Shown: positions 41,641 through 52,732 of the stretch, piece by piece
How the letters are laid out: the number at the start of each line of letters is the position of its first letter
Position numbering within the stretch: position 1 is the first letter of the stretch
Assembly (NCBI GenBank): GCA_023614405.1
Contig: CM042694.1
Location: 479,357,392 to 479,421,391 of the forward strand
Origin: Avena insularis
Lineage: Eukaryota; Streptophyta; Magnoliopsida; Poales; Poaceae
Length of the DNA stretch: 64,000 bases
Reading direction: 5' to 3'
The notes under the pieces: model-generated
What the model was told of the DNA's origin: nothing
The model's database searches: none
The model's input: only the letters and a program-made list of their open reading frames with translations
Program-made: the position numbers and the translations under genes

Positions 41641-42895
41641 AACGAATAGGGCATCCACCCAGAGCTAGCCTAGAATCCTTTTAATTCGGCCTTTATGAGC
41701 ATTTTTTGTACTCCGAGGCTGACATCTGGGATTCGAAAAAACAGTCTAACATACACACATTTCTATCAAATAGAGGTTGTTATCTGGGACCCATCATATA
41801 CATGTTTCCTGTGCAGAGGAGGTTGACATCTGGGACCTAGCAAGTTGCCAACGTCAAAATAGTGGACACGGCCAAAAAAAGTCCATCATACGTACGTTTC
41901 ATTTACAGAGAGGCTGATTTGTGGGACCCAGCAGCACGACCTTATAAGATGCTACATCGAGCACCGTTGCTAGTTCGAAACAGGGAGGCGCGAGCGAGAA
42001 AAAAGTTCAGCATGCATACGTTTGTTGTAATGAGAGGCTGAAACAAGAGACCCAACAGCGTGAGCAGATGGCAGATTCGTCGAGCAACGCTATCTAGTTC
42101 GAAATATGGTAGCACTATAAAAAAATCCATCATACCCACGATTCTTCTAGTGTGAGGCTGACATAGGGGACCCACCAGTCTGAATAAACGGCTGATGCAG
42201 CGAGCAACGCTATCAAATTCGGAACACGAAGGCATGACCATGGGCAAAAAATCCACCATACACATGTTTCTTATAATGAGTGGATGACATGTGGGGCCCA
42301 GGAGGTTGATTAAACGGTAGATGCATCGAGCAGCGCTATCAACTTCAGAACAGGGTAGCACGAGTGAAGGAAAAAATTCCATCATACACATCTTTCTTCT
42401 AATGAGAGGATGCCATGTGGGTCCCAGCAACATGATTAAACGGTAGATGCATCGAGTAACGCTATCAACTTCGAAAAAGGGTAGCGTGAGCGAAGGAAAA
42501 AATTCCATCATACACACGATTCTTCTAATGAGAGGCTAACATGTGGGACCCAACAGCCTAACTAAACGGAAGACGCCTCGAGCAACATTATCGATTTCAA
42601 ATCAGGGAAGCACGACCGAAAAGTATGGTCCGCTAGAGACACTGATGTTAGGGACCCACACGCCTCAAAAGATTTCGGCGAGTCAACATAGCGTGAGGAA
42701 ACGAAAATCTTGCTTCTGCCATGCGCCAGCCGAGCTTCCTCCATGTTTTTAGCGGTTCCGTCGTAGTAGAGGGCCACGAAACTGGAAAAAAAAATTCATC
42801 AGCCATGGTCAAGCCGAGTAATTCGTCGCGAAAGACGCGCCTTCTATGACGACCATCGGGCCAAGTACTTGCGAAAGGAAACATTTCTTGTAGTG
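41204..42895 (-). mobile_element. CACTA element 3' region with 120-bp subterminal tandem repeats
   Basis: Minus-strand terminus CACTACAAGAAATGTTTCC ends at 42895. Leading up to it are about 14 copies of GAGAGGCTGACATGTGGGACCCA-like motifs; the last six (about 41909, 42033, 42153, 42277, 42404, 42532) are spaced ~120-127 bp and share 'ATGCATCGAGCAACGCTATC' in parts and 'TCATACACACG'. Dense repeats next to the terminus are typical of CACTA elements. No left terminus was found, so it is truncated or rearranged. Confidence 0.72.
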
Positions 42896-43119
42896 ACACT
42901 AAGGTTGAGTTGGCGATCCTAGCATGTACAAACATTGCCTCAGAACACACTAGATCAAATAATCAAGCACAAGTCACATGGATGATGTTATCGATGGATA
43001 TAGTCCATCCTGGCAGCTGTATCAAAGGCCATGAAGATTGGGGATGATACAATGTAAATGGATCGTGTAATCACTAAACTATCTTAGGTATGATAGTTTA
43101 TGGCCATTCCCAGAGTTCA
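42896..43119. other. Copia leader remnant
   Basis: No LTR or tRNA-iMet primer site is recognisable upstream of the Copia gag; the 5' LTR is absent. Confidence 0.4.
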
Positions 43120-43744
43120 GACATTTTTGGTCCATTTATGAACAAGGGAGAAACTTAAGCTAGATGGGTCAAATTTTGTCGACTCATACCAATGCCTTAG
43201 GGAGATTCTCATAGAAAACCATCTTCTCTATGTCATTCGTGAACCCCTGGAATATTTCCCTGAAGACTTGGACGATGGAGAAGATGCGATTCTTCGAGTC
43301 CACTGTGGCACCTTCATGACTATCAAGTACACCATTATCCATGCCATGGAATTTGGTTTAAGAGTGCACTTCCATGAAATTGACGCACTTGATATGCTCG
43401 ATGGATTGAAGAGCATGTTCCCAGAGTAGGCCAGACACATGTTGTATGAGTACATGGACACGTTTACTTTTATAAAGATGGAAGAAAACTCTAGCTTAGA
43501 AAGCCACCTGGACATCATGGAAGAGATCCATGTTCACCTTGTGGATGATATGGGTAACTGGCTAACTGATAACTATGCGATAGATGGGTTGTTGCATTCA
43601 CTTCCTCCCAACTACAAAGACATCGTCATGGACTACATCGTGAAATGGATACCGTATACCTTTCGCGAGTTAATAGCCAAGCTGAGGACTACCGAGGTCG
43701 AGCCCAAAGCTAGGATCATTGTCAAGGGAGAAGGTATATGTTGA
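43120..43744 (+). pseudogene. Copia gag polyprotein (UBN2-type)
   Basis: In one frame from ~43150 to the stop at 43744: L-D-G-S-N-F, then Y-V-I-R-E-P-L-E, M-L-Y-E-Y-M-D, I-D-G-L-L-H-S-L-P-P-N-Y-K-D, and F-R-E-L-I-A-K-L-R-T-T-E, the usual landmarks of Copia gag (DUF4219/UBN2). The TAG at 43427-43429 interrupts it. No zinc knuckle follows; the frame ends soon after the F-R-E-L block. Confidence 0.82.
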
Positions 43745-46344
43745 TATATAAGTAATAAATGTTTCCATGAAACATTTATGCAGTTTTCAAGTATTGGATA
43801 CTTACTATTGTTTCATTGAAAACATGACCCTCTACGTGAGAGTTGCTAAATGGAATGAGGCACTGATGGTGTGATGACAACAACAATCTGGTTGATGGCT
43901 GACGACACTCCTTCCCTTGAAGTTTATCATTAGGATAGGAAGATTTGAATAAAAGCTTTGTAATCAAGTTTGTGAACCTTATTAGTGTGACTTGCTTATT
44001 GCAAGATGGTTATTCATATAAATGATAAATGATTCAGTTGTTCTTTTTCTATGCATAATTTATTTTATGATTCACATTGTGATTATGAACAAGTTATTCT
44101 AGTGTTTGTCCGTTTGATAATAGAGCATTTATGGAACATATGAAAATTGAGATATCCAAACTTAAAGGTGGATATAAAATCAACAAGAATATCAAAGTCT
44201 CTATGATTTGATTAAAGTGACTCTGAATTCAAGTTAATGATAATTTGGCATAAGGACCTATGAAAACTGTTTCACAAATTATGGTGATTGGACAAATCAA
44301 ATTGTATTGATATATCTAAAACATTATAGTCATGGTGTATGAGATACATATGGTCTAGAATGATCTTCTACTGGATTAACATTAGAAATTAGAGTTAAGA
44401 GATTGAAATAGTAAACACACCATCAAAATGTATAAGGAATATCAAAGATTCATGGAAACAACACCATATGGGACATGGCAAGTTCGAGTTTCTAGAGATT
44501 TCGATAATTCGAGATTGTTACAATTAAGTAAATCTTTGTAGAGTATGCTTAGGAAACTATGAATGCAATTCCATAGCCAAAGCTTGTATTGTATCAGCTA
44601 ATATTCTCTCAGAAGAATGTTCTCTCATGAAAGTGTTGGTGGGAAAAGGTATAAGTATGAGCAAAGGTTTGACCTAACCTAGGAATTATTGAGTAAGTGA
44701 AATTGAACACTGGGAGACAAAATCTGCAAATATAGGGGAAACTGGTGACAAAGTAATCATGATGTTTCAGTTAATACTTTACTAAAATAAAGTAGGATTC
44801 AAGAATTTGTTCTGCCACTTGCATAATTTTATTATTGATTCACGTGTCATGTTATTAGAACAAGACATACCTATGAACTACAAAGAAAGATTGATGGACC
44901 TAAGTGCAATAAATGACTTACAATCATGAAATCCCATATTAAGTTATATTTGATATTATAAAGTAAATAGTTACTTGATCTCATTAAGTAATGGCATTTA
45001 CTTAATCCTTCCCAATAAACTACAAATTTGAAAGGAAAGAAATGAAACTTAAAAGGAAGACATAAAAGCTCGATTTTTCACAAAGGATGCTTTTGACAAA
45101 TTCAAGAGATTGACTACAAAATGTAGCGATGCTTTAAATCTGTTGGATTTAAACCAGCAATTAGTCCAATTTGGAAATTGGAAATGGACTATTCAAAAAT
45201 GCAAGTCTTCAAGATTTTAAAGAAAAGGTTGTAACTAGTACAACAAGCAGGTTTTCATCAATCATGATATTGTTGGTATCTTGTAGCAAAAAATTCTTGA
45301 TCCGATGAAAGATCAAAGAATTTTGGATTATCGAGAGAGTGTATAATTACAATTAATTGAGTGGGAGCTAAGAAGTTTTCCAAGTCACATATGTGGATGA
45401 CATATTTGAGTGGGAGCTGAGTGATATCCTAGTATATCAAATATTGAGATATATTTGAGTGGGAGCGTAAAAATGTTCTTATATATGTGATTGACATATT
45501 AAGAATAATATTCTTGGTATTAGAAATTACTAGACCAATAGATGGATGAAATTTAACATATATTAAACATAGAGGATCTATGTGAATAGATCAGGATGTT
45601 TGATAAACATTAAATATCTTAATACTTCAAGGATTCTGAACAAAGTATAGAATGTCCTAGTTAAGAGTCTGAAACAGCTCAGAATGGATTCAAGTGGAGA
45701 ATTAATTCTCACTAGTTTAACTAGGAGAGGCATTGAGTAGTGACTTGGTATTCATGACAATGGTTAAAACAAAGGAAAGAGAGATGCATTGCATCACCTA
45801 TGTCTTGATCATAGGTTTTCTAGATAAACCCATGTTATTTATACTTAATTTGACCCAAGTTCTTAGCTGTAAGAACAGGTTCCTGAGTGGTTAGAGTTAA
45901 TTACTGAATCAGGATTAAGTTTAGCACAAAGAAAGCATGGTCGGGCATGAAAGTCTACATAGATATAGAAGTATTAGAATACTTCAGAATTAGAAAGAGT
46001 GGTTTTGGTTTAAAGAAAGTTCAACTTTCAACTAAGTGTGTTTTATAGGTATACATGACAACATTAAAAGTCAAATTGACCGATAGACCGTCATTGTGTA
46101 TGCTAGAATACAAAAGTCTCACTTTGTCACCAAAACAAATGCTCCAACACATTATATGATAATGGTGTTAATGTAAAATTGGTGACATTAATGATTTGCA
46201 AAAGAACTAACAGGATGTGGTAATACAGATTTAGGACAAGAGGTTTTCCATGAGCAGGCATCATCAATAAACATATATGTGATATGGTTTTATGATTAGC
46301 AACAATGCAACTAGATTATTTATACTCTAGTGCAAGTGGGATAC
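43120..46344 (+). mobile_element. Copia retrotransposon interior, eroded
   Basis: Gag is followed by ~2.6 kb of AT-rich sequence without long frames. Traces of pol are visible, such as T-Y-V-D-D-I at ~45393-45410 and several GAGTGGGAGC(T/G) motifs (45360, 45410, 45462). The interior ends with a purine-rich AAGTGGGATAC just before the 3' LTR at 46345. The 5' LTR is missing. It looks like a non-autonomous or heavily decayed copy. Confidence 0.75.
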
Positions 46345-48189
46345 TGAAGGAGATATGCCCTAGAGGCAAATAATAAAGTGGTTTATTATCATATATATCC
46401 CATTAGTTCATAATAGTTCAAATGGTCCCTAGTAGCCTCTATTCAATTAGTTCACTTGGCAGCTGATGATCAAGGTTTCCTGATCATGGTGCATTTATGC
46501 CAACTGACACTGAAGTCATATCATCTAGAAATGATGTGATGGACATTATCCACCGATAATTGTTGCAACATGATCATGTCACAAAGTTCATAGTTGCAAT
46601 TGTTAGAAACGAAGTATCCTAATCCTAAGACCGTGAGATCATATTTAATCACTGTCACCTGAGGCTGCTTTGACTGCATCAACCATCATGACCGTAACTG
46701 GGTGACTATTCTAGAGGGGCATGTTGAGGCATATGTATCGAGATCAGGAATTGTTCTCATGTGTGATGGGAAGATACACTATTCCCACTCGGTGAATTAC
46801 ATCCATAAAGCTATGCAGCGTATCACTAGGTCATGGAGATGGAATTTCACGAGAACTTAGAGTAAAGTAGTACTTGTTAGAAACGAGATTGAACAAGGTA
46901 TCATGATAATACTAATCAGATCTCGGATAAGTCAGGTATTGAAGTAACAAGGGAATTGGATTCGGCATTTATGGTTCGACACGATGTTGTTTCGTGGAAT
47001 GCACGGGGGTCATTATGGGATCTCGGTCCCGCTATTGATCATTGATCTGAGATCGCCTCGATCATATCTATGCCATTCATGAACTATAGGGTAACGCACT
47101 TAAGGGAATTACGATGCCTGGAGATCATTCCTGAATATATGGAATCACAGAAGAAAGAGAAGAGAAAACCGGAAGTGTTCCACGAGTGAAAACAGGAATA
47201 GTTCCAAAGGGTTTTTGGATAAATATATATTAATATGTATAAATCACAGAAGAATAGAAATTTATAATATGTATTTATATATGTTAATATAGAATTAATA
47301 TATATTAAATAAATATTTAAATTAATATTTGTGTGGCAACTTCCTCTATAGGGCCAAAACCCCGGAGAGCAGCTCGGACCGCCACTGCAGGTGGGCCCCA
47401 GCCGGCCCACGCGGGCAGGTGGGCGGACGGGGCTTGGCACCATGTGGGTGATAGGCAACCAACCATCGCTGGCGGGCCACGGCCAGCTGACCCACTTGGG
47501 CGCGAGCATGCGCGTGGGCGGGAGTAGGCGAGCTGGCGCATGGTGGGCTGTGCCAAGGCCCACACGGTTGCCTCTTCCCCACCGGCCGCCACGGGTCACT
47601 AGCGAAGCGTGGGAGAGACGTACCAGCAGCCACCGGACCAGCTGGCTACCCCTTTCCCCTCTATTTTGCCTTTTGTTTAGTCCCACATGGGAAACCATTT
47701 TTGAAAGGCACGCCCCCTCCACATATAGATACTGGTGCCCATGGGTGGGAATAGATACAATACAACACACCAATTATTCTCTAAGGCAATTTCCTTAGAG
47801 AAGAAATCTCTCTCTCGTTGCCTCTTTCAGTGGCGTGGTCCATGGAAGGACTGTACACGCAAGAGGCAACAACGTTGCGACATGCCATTATGCAGAAGTG
47901 ATTCTTGCTAGGAGATCTACTTCCACAATATCAACCGGAATCAGAGATCTGGGAGTCATCATCTTGCACCGCACGTGTGCGATGCCTCGAGGTGCTACCA
48001 CTTGTGGCACCGGACTGTCGTATGAGGACCTGGACAAGGGGTGACTTGCGAGGAGCTTTGTGGCCTTGAGGTTGGACGAGTACGACTACGTCATCCATGT
48101 TCATGCATGAGTGTTACACGCTTACGGTCTACATGGGTATGTTACCATTGTATTCTCTTTGTTACTACATTAATTCTTAGATATATCAT
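46345..48189 (+). repeat. 3' LTR of the Copia element
   Basis: Starts TGAAGGAGATATGCCCTAGAGGC, a common Pooideae Copia LTR start (normally TGTTGGAGAT). It contains a GC-rich middle (47340-47640) and a TATA-like CACATATAGATAC near 47720. By comparison with the opposite LTR at 48190 the last few tens of bases seem to be missing. Overlapping ORFs on both strands at 47084-47800 are compositional, not genes. Confidence 0.72.
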
Positions 48190-49373
48190 GTTGGGTTCAT
48201 AGCATAGAAAACAAAGAAAATCCTATGATATGAACATCTAAGCACCAAGATCTATCTACCTAGATACAATCAACGGGTGGATATACATCCATAGAGAACA
48301 TACCCTTGAAGAGCGACAAAGGATTGTTAACCAAACTGATTTCGTGGTTGATGTAGTCATACACTTCCGGATCTCAAGATCATGATGAAGTCTAGCGGAT
48401 CCAATAGGTCCAGCACCCTCAAGTCCAGCACCACAAAGCAGAGGTGCATCCATGATCGCACAGACGTCCGGTCCACCGAACAACCTCCGGCTCCTCGCTC
48501 CAATGATGCAGCGGCAGTAGCAACTCCTTCTAGACAAAAAGCCACCGGGAACATGTATCTCGCTAATCCGAGAACATGGGGAATAAATCTAGAGGGGGAG
48601 AGAGATCCTTCACGAGGAGGTGTGAGTGAGAAATACGGAGAGGGGGGCCTTTTATAGGAGGAGGGGGCACCCCCTCCCATGGCCGGCGGCCATGGAGGAG
48701 CCCCTCCACCACCTCTCATTCATGTGGTGGTAACTCCCCTCCACATAAATATGACCCTTCACATTCTCCACTTAATGCATTAAATTTCTCCAAATTTAAT
48801 AGACTCTCATTTAATAAAACTCTTTTATTTATTTTATTCAGAATTTTGTTAATTACTTTAATTAACAAACATTCACATAAAACCCCGCAACATTTCAATA
48901 TCACATGCAGAACCAGTTTCTGCAATTTCACCCGAAACAATTCTGGTTTCCATCGAAATAATCACAACGCTTTGTAATCCTTTTATCTGGAACATATTTG
49001 CTCCAAATGGTGTCAGTATCCCTTAAGTGTGTCACCCTATGGCTCACGAATAATGCAAACATGATCGAGACCCTTCTCCGATCAATAATCAGCAGCGGGA
49101 CCTGGAGATCCATACTGACTCCCACACATTCAACGATGACTTATGTGATCATGAGAACCTTTTTACGCATGTAATTCAATCCCTTTGTCTCACGATATAT
49201 TAAATGTCCTCTATTCGATCATCGGTATCTCCATACCTAGTTTGATCTCGTTACCGGCATGCACACTTTTCTCGTTCGTGTGATATAACATTCTAATGAT
49301 CTCATCACTTGCTTGCAAGCTAACTAATGTGATATCACCGAGAGGACCCAGAGTATATCTATCCATCATCGAG
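48190..49373 (-). repeat. Second Copia LTR, opposite orientation, truncated
   Basis: On the minus strand it ends ...CTATGAACCCAACA at 48190 and includes a TATA-like CCTATAAAAGGCC at ~48645-48657. Segment 49020-49130 (reverse) is homologous to 47005-47105 of the other LTR (shared CCGCT(G/A)(C/T)TGAT(T/C)ATTGAT and 'GGGTGACACACTTAAGGG'-like text). The U3 start is missing: it is cut at 49373, where the Tat gag begins. No internal region is attached. Confidence 0.7.
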
Positions 49374-50940
49374 ATGGATAATGGCGGCATACCTAACAGC
49401 GGACCACCCAATGGTGGCAATGGAGGCAATGGTGCACCCGTCAACAACGAAGGGGCAGTCGAACCTCCAACCATGGTGAACGAACACACTGGTGAACGTG
49501 TCGTGATCAAGCTCAACGATCTCGAGTAGGCCCGCTGCCGAGAAGCTCTGCGAGGCAATCCTCAGCCTCCAGGCACATCGCAGGAAATGCTGATGGGCTA
49601 CCATTGGCTGCTAAAGGAGGAGTACAGATGCCAGCTACAAATGATCGTGCAACTCGAAGCACGTAAAAAGGCGGCGAATGAGTCGAGTCTTCGAAGGGCC
49701 GAGCTCTCCTCCCATAGAGGATCCTCCTCTAAGGGTAACGAGTACGTGGCCAACAAGAGGCGATCTCGAATGGCCCACCTCACTGAGCAAGAACGCATAG
49801 AAGCTGTGAAAGTCCTCGACTTCAGCTCTATGACAGTCGACACCCGGGGCAACGTGGTCCCAAAGACGCCACAAGCAGTGGTGACAACGGCCACCATGTA
49901 CCTACTCAACAACCAGCCGCCGGTTGGAGATCCCCGAGCTGCCATGCACCAATCTACGATCGCGGGCTTGGGGTTAATCGAGGCCGCTCTCGATAAAGAG
50001 CTGACGCCGGAGCCAAAGAAAAACAAGGCTCCGGCAAAATGCTATTCCTCACCCTCGTCCAGCAACAACAGTCACGATCTATCTCGACGCCGCCGCTCAC
50101 GGCGACACGGCCACGACTACGATGCACGCGATGACATCACGCAGCGCAAAATCGACAAGTCAAGGGCACGATGTGCCCGCTTGACTAACTCAGAGGATGA
50201 AGACGTGGAGCTCTGTGGCACCAGATGCTTCAGTAGGGCCATCAGACAAAAGCGAATGCCCAAGGGGTTCAAGCTCCCATCAGAGAACCCAAAGTTCGAC
50301 GGCCTGCAGGACCAGAAAATCTGGTTGGAGGACCACATCTCCTCTGTCAGACTCCACGGCGGGAGTCGAATCACGGCCATGCAAAGCTGCAGGGCGTCGC
50401 CTGAGCATGGCTCAACAACCTCCCACGCGGATCCATTCGCAACTGGGAAGAGGTGGTCTACAGGTTTGTGTGCAACTTCAAGGGCACCTACAAAAGGCCT
50501 GCGTCAATCGAAGAACTAAGGTGCTGCCAGCAAAGGTCAGGCAAAATGCTACGCTCGTACATCCAGAGGTGGTCCATCATCAAGAACTCCTCAGAAAAAT
50601 ATCTTGGAGGATCGCGCAATCGATGCATTCAACAGCGGCATTCGCCACATAGAGCTCAGGGAGGAGCTGGGCCGCTCAAAGCCCAAAACAATTGACGACC
50701 TAATGGAAATCGCGAATCGGTGGGCAGATGGAGAAGACTCGGTGAAAAACCGTGTTCACTCCAACGACAAAGCAGAACTCGAACACAGACGTGATCGCCG
50801 CAGCAAATGTCGAATGCGCATCTACGATGACGCGACGATGTCAACATGGTCACCACCAGCTACGCTGATAGGTGCGATGACAACCGCAACAGCGGCTATC
50901 GCAGCGGTGGACACCGCGTGACGAGGGTTTAACTCATCAA
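49374..50940 (+). pseudogene. Tat-lineage gag, plus strand
   Basis: Starts at ATG 49374 (M-D-N-G-G-I-P-N-S-G-P-P), directly at the junction with the Copia LTR. TAG at 49527-49529 interrupts it; the frame then continues 49587-50360. The Retrotrans_gag domain (W-L-N-N-L-P, W-E-E-V-V-Y-R-F-V-C-N-F-K-G-T-Y-K-R-P, then L-R-S-Y-I-Q-R-W) lies at ~50410-50590 in a shifted frame, and the last part (E-I-A-N-R-W-A-D-G-E-D) returns to the first frame from ~50604. Two frameshifts are therefore present. It ends where an LTR of opposite orientation begins (50948). It is probably the gag of the plus-strand pol at 60239. Confidence 0.82.
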
Positions 50941-50947
50941 TGCCCAT

Positions 50948-51407
50948 TGTTATGGACTTGGGTTTTGGAGAAGGAGCGAGCGCTGGAGACATCTATCGGC
51001 TAGCAAACAAGCACACAGGGGACTCGAAGATTTACCTAGGTTCGGGCCTCGCAGAGGTCCCTACTCCTGCTTGTCTACTTGTGGAATTATCAAAGGAATC
51101 GAGGATTACAATGGTGCGCAGATGCAATCTGGCGAGGGTTGTGGAAACTAGGGTTGCGTGTGTCCTCCTCGCCGCCCCCTCCTAGCTTTTATATAGATAG
51201 GCTAGGTCTCAGGTAGCAGGTCAAGTCGGTTACAGGTTAGGGTTTTCCCCTTTGAGCTTTCTATCTTTGCTTCTTCTTGTTCATCAAGCAATTGGGACCC
51301 CGTAGGTTACTCGGGTTCTTCATTTGGGCCTTGGCGACACCGCGGGCTTCCATTGTATTCAGGTTGTATATACCAAGCTCGAGTACCTTTAGGGTATACC
51401 CATGTCA
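50948..51407 (-). repeat. 3' LTR of the second Tat element (minus strand)
   Basis: 460 bp, plus-strand ends TGTTATGGACTTGG and ATACCCATGTCA, followed by the purine-tract complement GTATCCCCCGAG. The internal GATTTACCTAGGTTCGGGCC corresponds to the Tat LTR block at ~29768. The left neighbour is the gag it interrupts. Confidence 0.8.
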
Positions 51408-52732
51408 GTATCCCCCGAGTGTCCAGTGGAATCGCAGATTCGACTGGGGACTTTATGAATCCTTTTGAGTGCATGACTAAGATGTTTTTCGACTGCTTTG
51501 TTTGTGTCATAGGGATTGTTGATGTGCGTGCCTGATTTAACCGATATATCAGTATCAGTTAACTACCTTAGGGTAAAACAACGCCATCTACTCGAACTCG
51601 AGTCCCCAGACTCGAATCCGGAAAAGTGCCAGTGTAATTCGACTCAAGCCGCGGAGGTCTTACAGGAGTCGAATTCCAGTATATGGGTGTGAGCACTCGA
51701 CGCGTCCGTCAAGGCATGTTCGTCGCACCTGTTGGCACGGATATATTTCTGGTAGTGCGCAGAAAATGCGTTGCTAGGCCTTATTCAGGTCTTGTCTTCA
51801 TGCTGCAAGCGTGGCATCCGAATTTTGTCATCGCGGAGATGATTCAGGTGACCCAGGAGACGCAGTCTCTTTGTAGGGAAATGTCATGAGGCGGTGTCGC
51901 CATAAGTTTCGAGTGTGGATGTCATCAACACACATTATGATGTACAAATAATCATAGGGTGCGCGACCAGCGCTCCCTATGGGAGTAGCCCCCGAGTGCC
52001 TGGTTGAGTCGAAGACTCAGGCAGGGACTAAAGAACCTTTGCGACTGCTGTCGTCTTTTGTTTGCTTGTTTCAGTTGAATTTATTTCTAGCGCTCCCTAT
52101 GGGAGTAACCCATGTCCATAGTTGAATTGCAGTTCGAGTGGCTGGGTTTGCTTAAATTGTCCATGTTCCTGTAAAAAGAAAAGAAAAATCGTAGGGTGCG
52201 CGACCAATGCTCCCTATGGGACTAGCCCCCGAGTGCTTGGTGGAGTCGAAGACTCGAGCAAGGACTAAAGTAGTCGAAGTCTTCTGCTGCGTAATTTTGG
52301 ATGACGTCAGTGCTGACGATCCCATGACCTCAGTTGCCCGCGTGAGCGAGTTTGACGGGACGTGACGAGAGGTGGGTACCATTTTCTAACTCTGATTTAA
52401 CTGGGCGTGCGTAATCTTTGTTTTAACTGTGCCTCCTCGATTTCCGCGCGTAATGGGGGTAGTGGGGGACGGTTCGCGCTTCAGGTCCTCCACGTGTCGA
52501 GCACGATGAACGCCATGCGTCTGATAGGGTTTTCCTTAGCCGTTGGATTGCATCTTCCAGGAGGTTAAGTAGCGATGCGGCGATGATAATTTTCACATCT
52601 GCTTCTTTTCTGCCTTTGCCTCTGTCGCCATTGCCATTGCTCCTCTGCTTCTTTGCGCTCCTTTCCTTCACGGCACTGGACCAGCTCCGCGTATTTCCCA
52701 GCTACTTCCTCCGGTCACACCGCCGCCACGGA
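51408..52732. repeat. Non-coding region with repeated purine-tract-like blocks
   Basis: CGCTCCCTATGGGAGTAGCCCCCGAGTG (about 51971-51998) recurs near 52092 and 52210 with small changes, each followed by GTCGAAGACTC and 'AGGGACTAAAG' in two cases. Together with GTATCCCCCGAGTG at 51408 they form a set of degenerate direct repeats between the LTR and the antisense gene. The leader of that gene lies at ~52550-52732. Confidence 0.6.

Noticed and set aside
41942..42517. 191-codon minus-strand ORF with an internal ~40-residue repeat
   Set aside because: It is the translation of the ~120-bp CACTA subterminal repeat; unit length near a multiple of three keeps it open. No codon bias or family.
42896..42898. 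Three-base target duplication for the CACTA end at 42895
   Set aside because: No left terminus is visible, so a duplication cannot be verified.
47084..47798. Several overlapping ORFs on both strands, up to 229 codons
   Set aside because: They lie in the GC-rich middle of a Copia LTR and overlap in four frames; compositional openness only.
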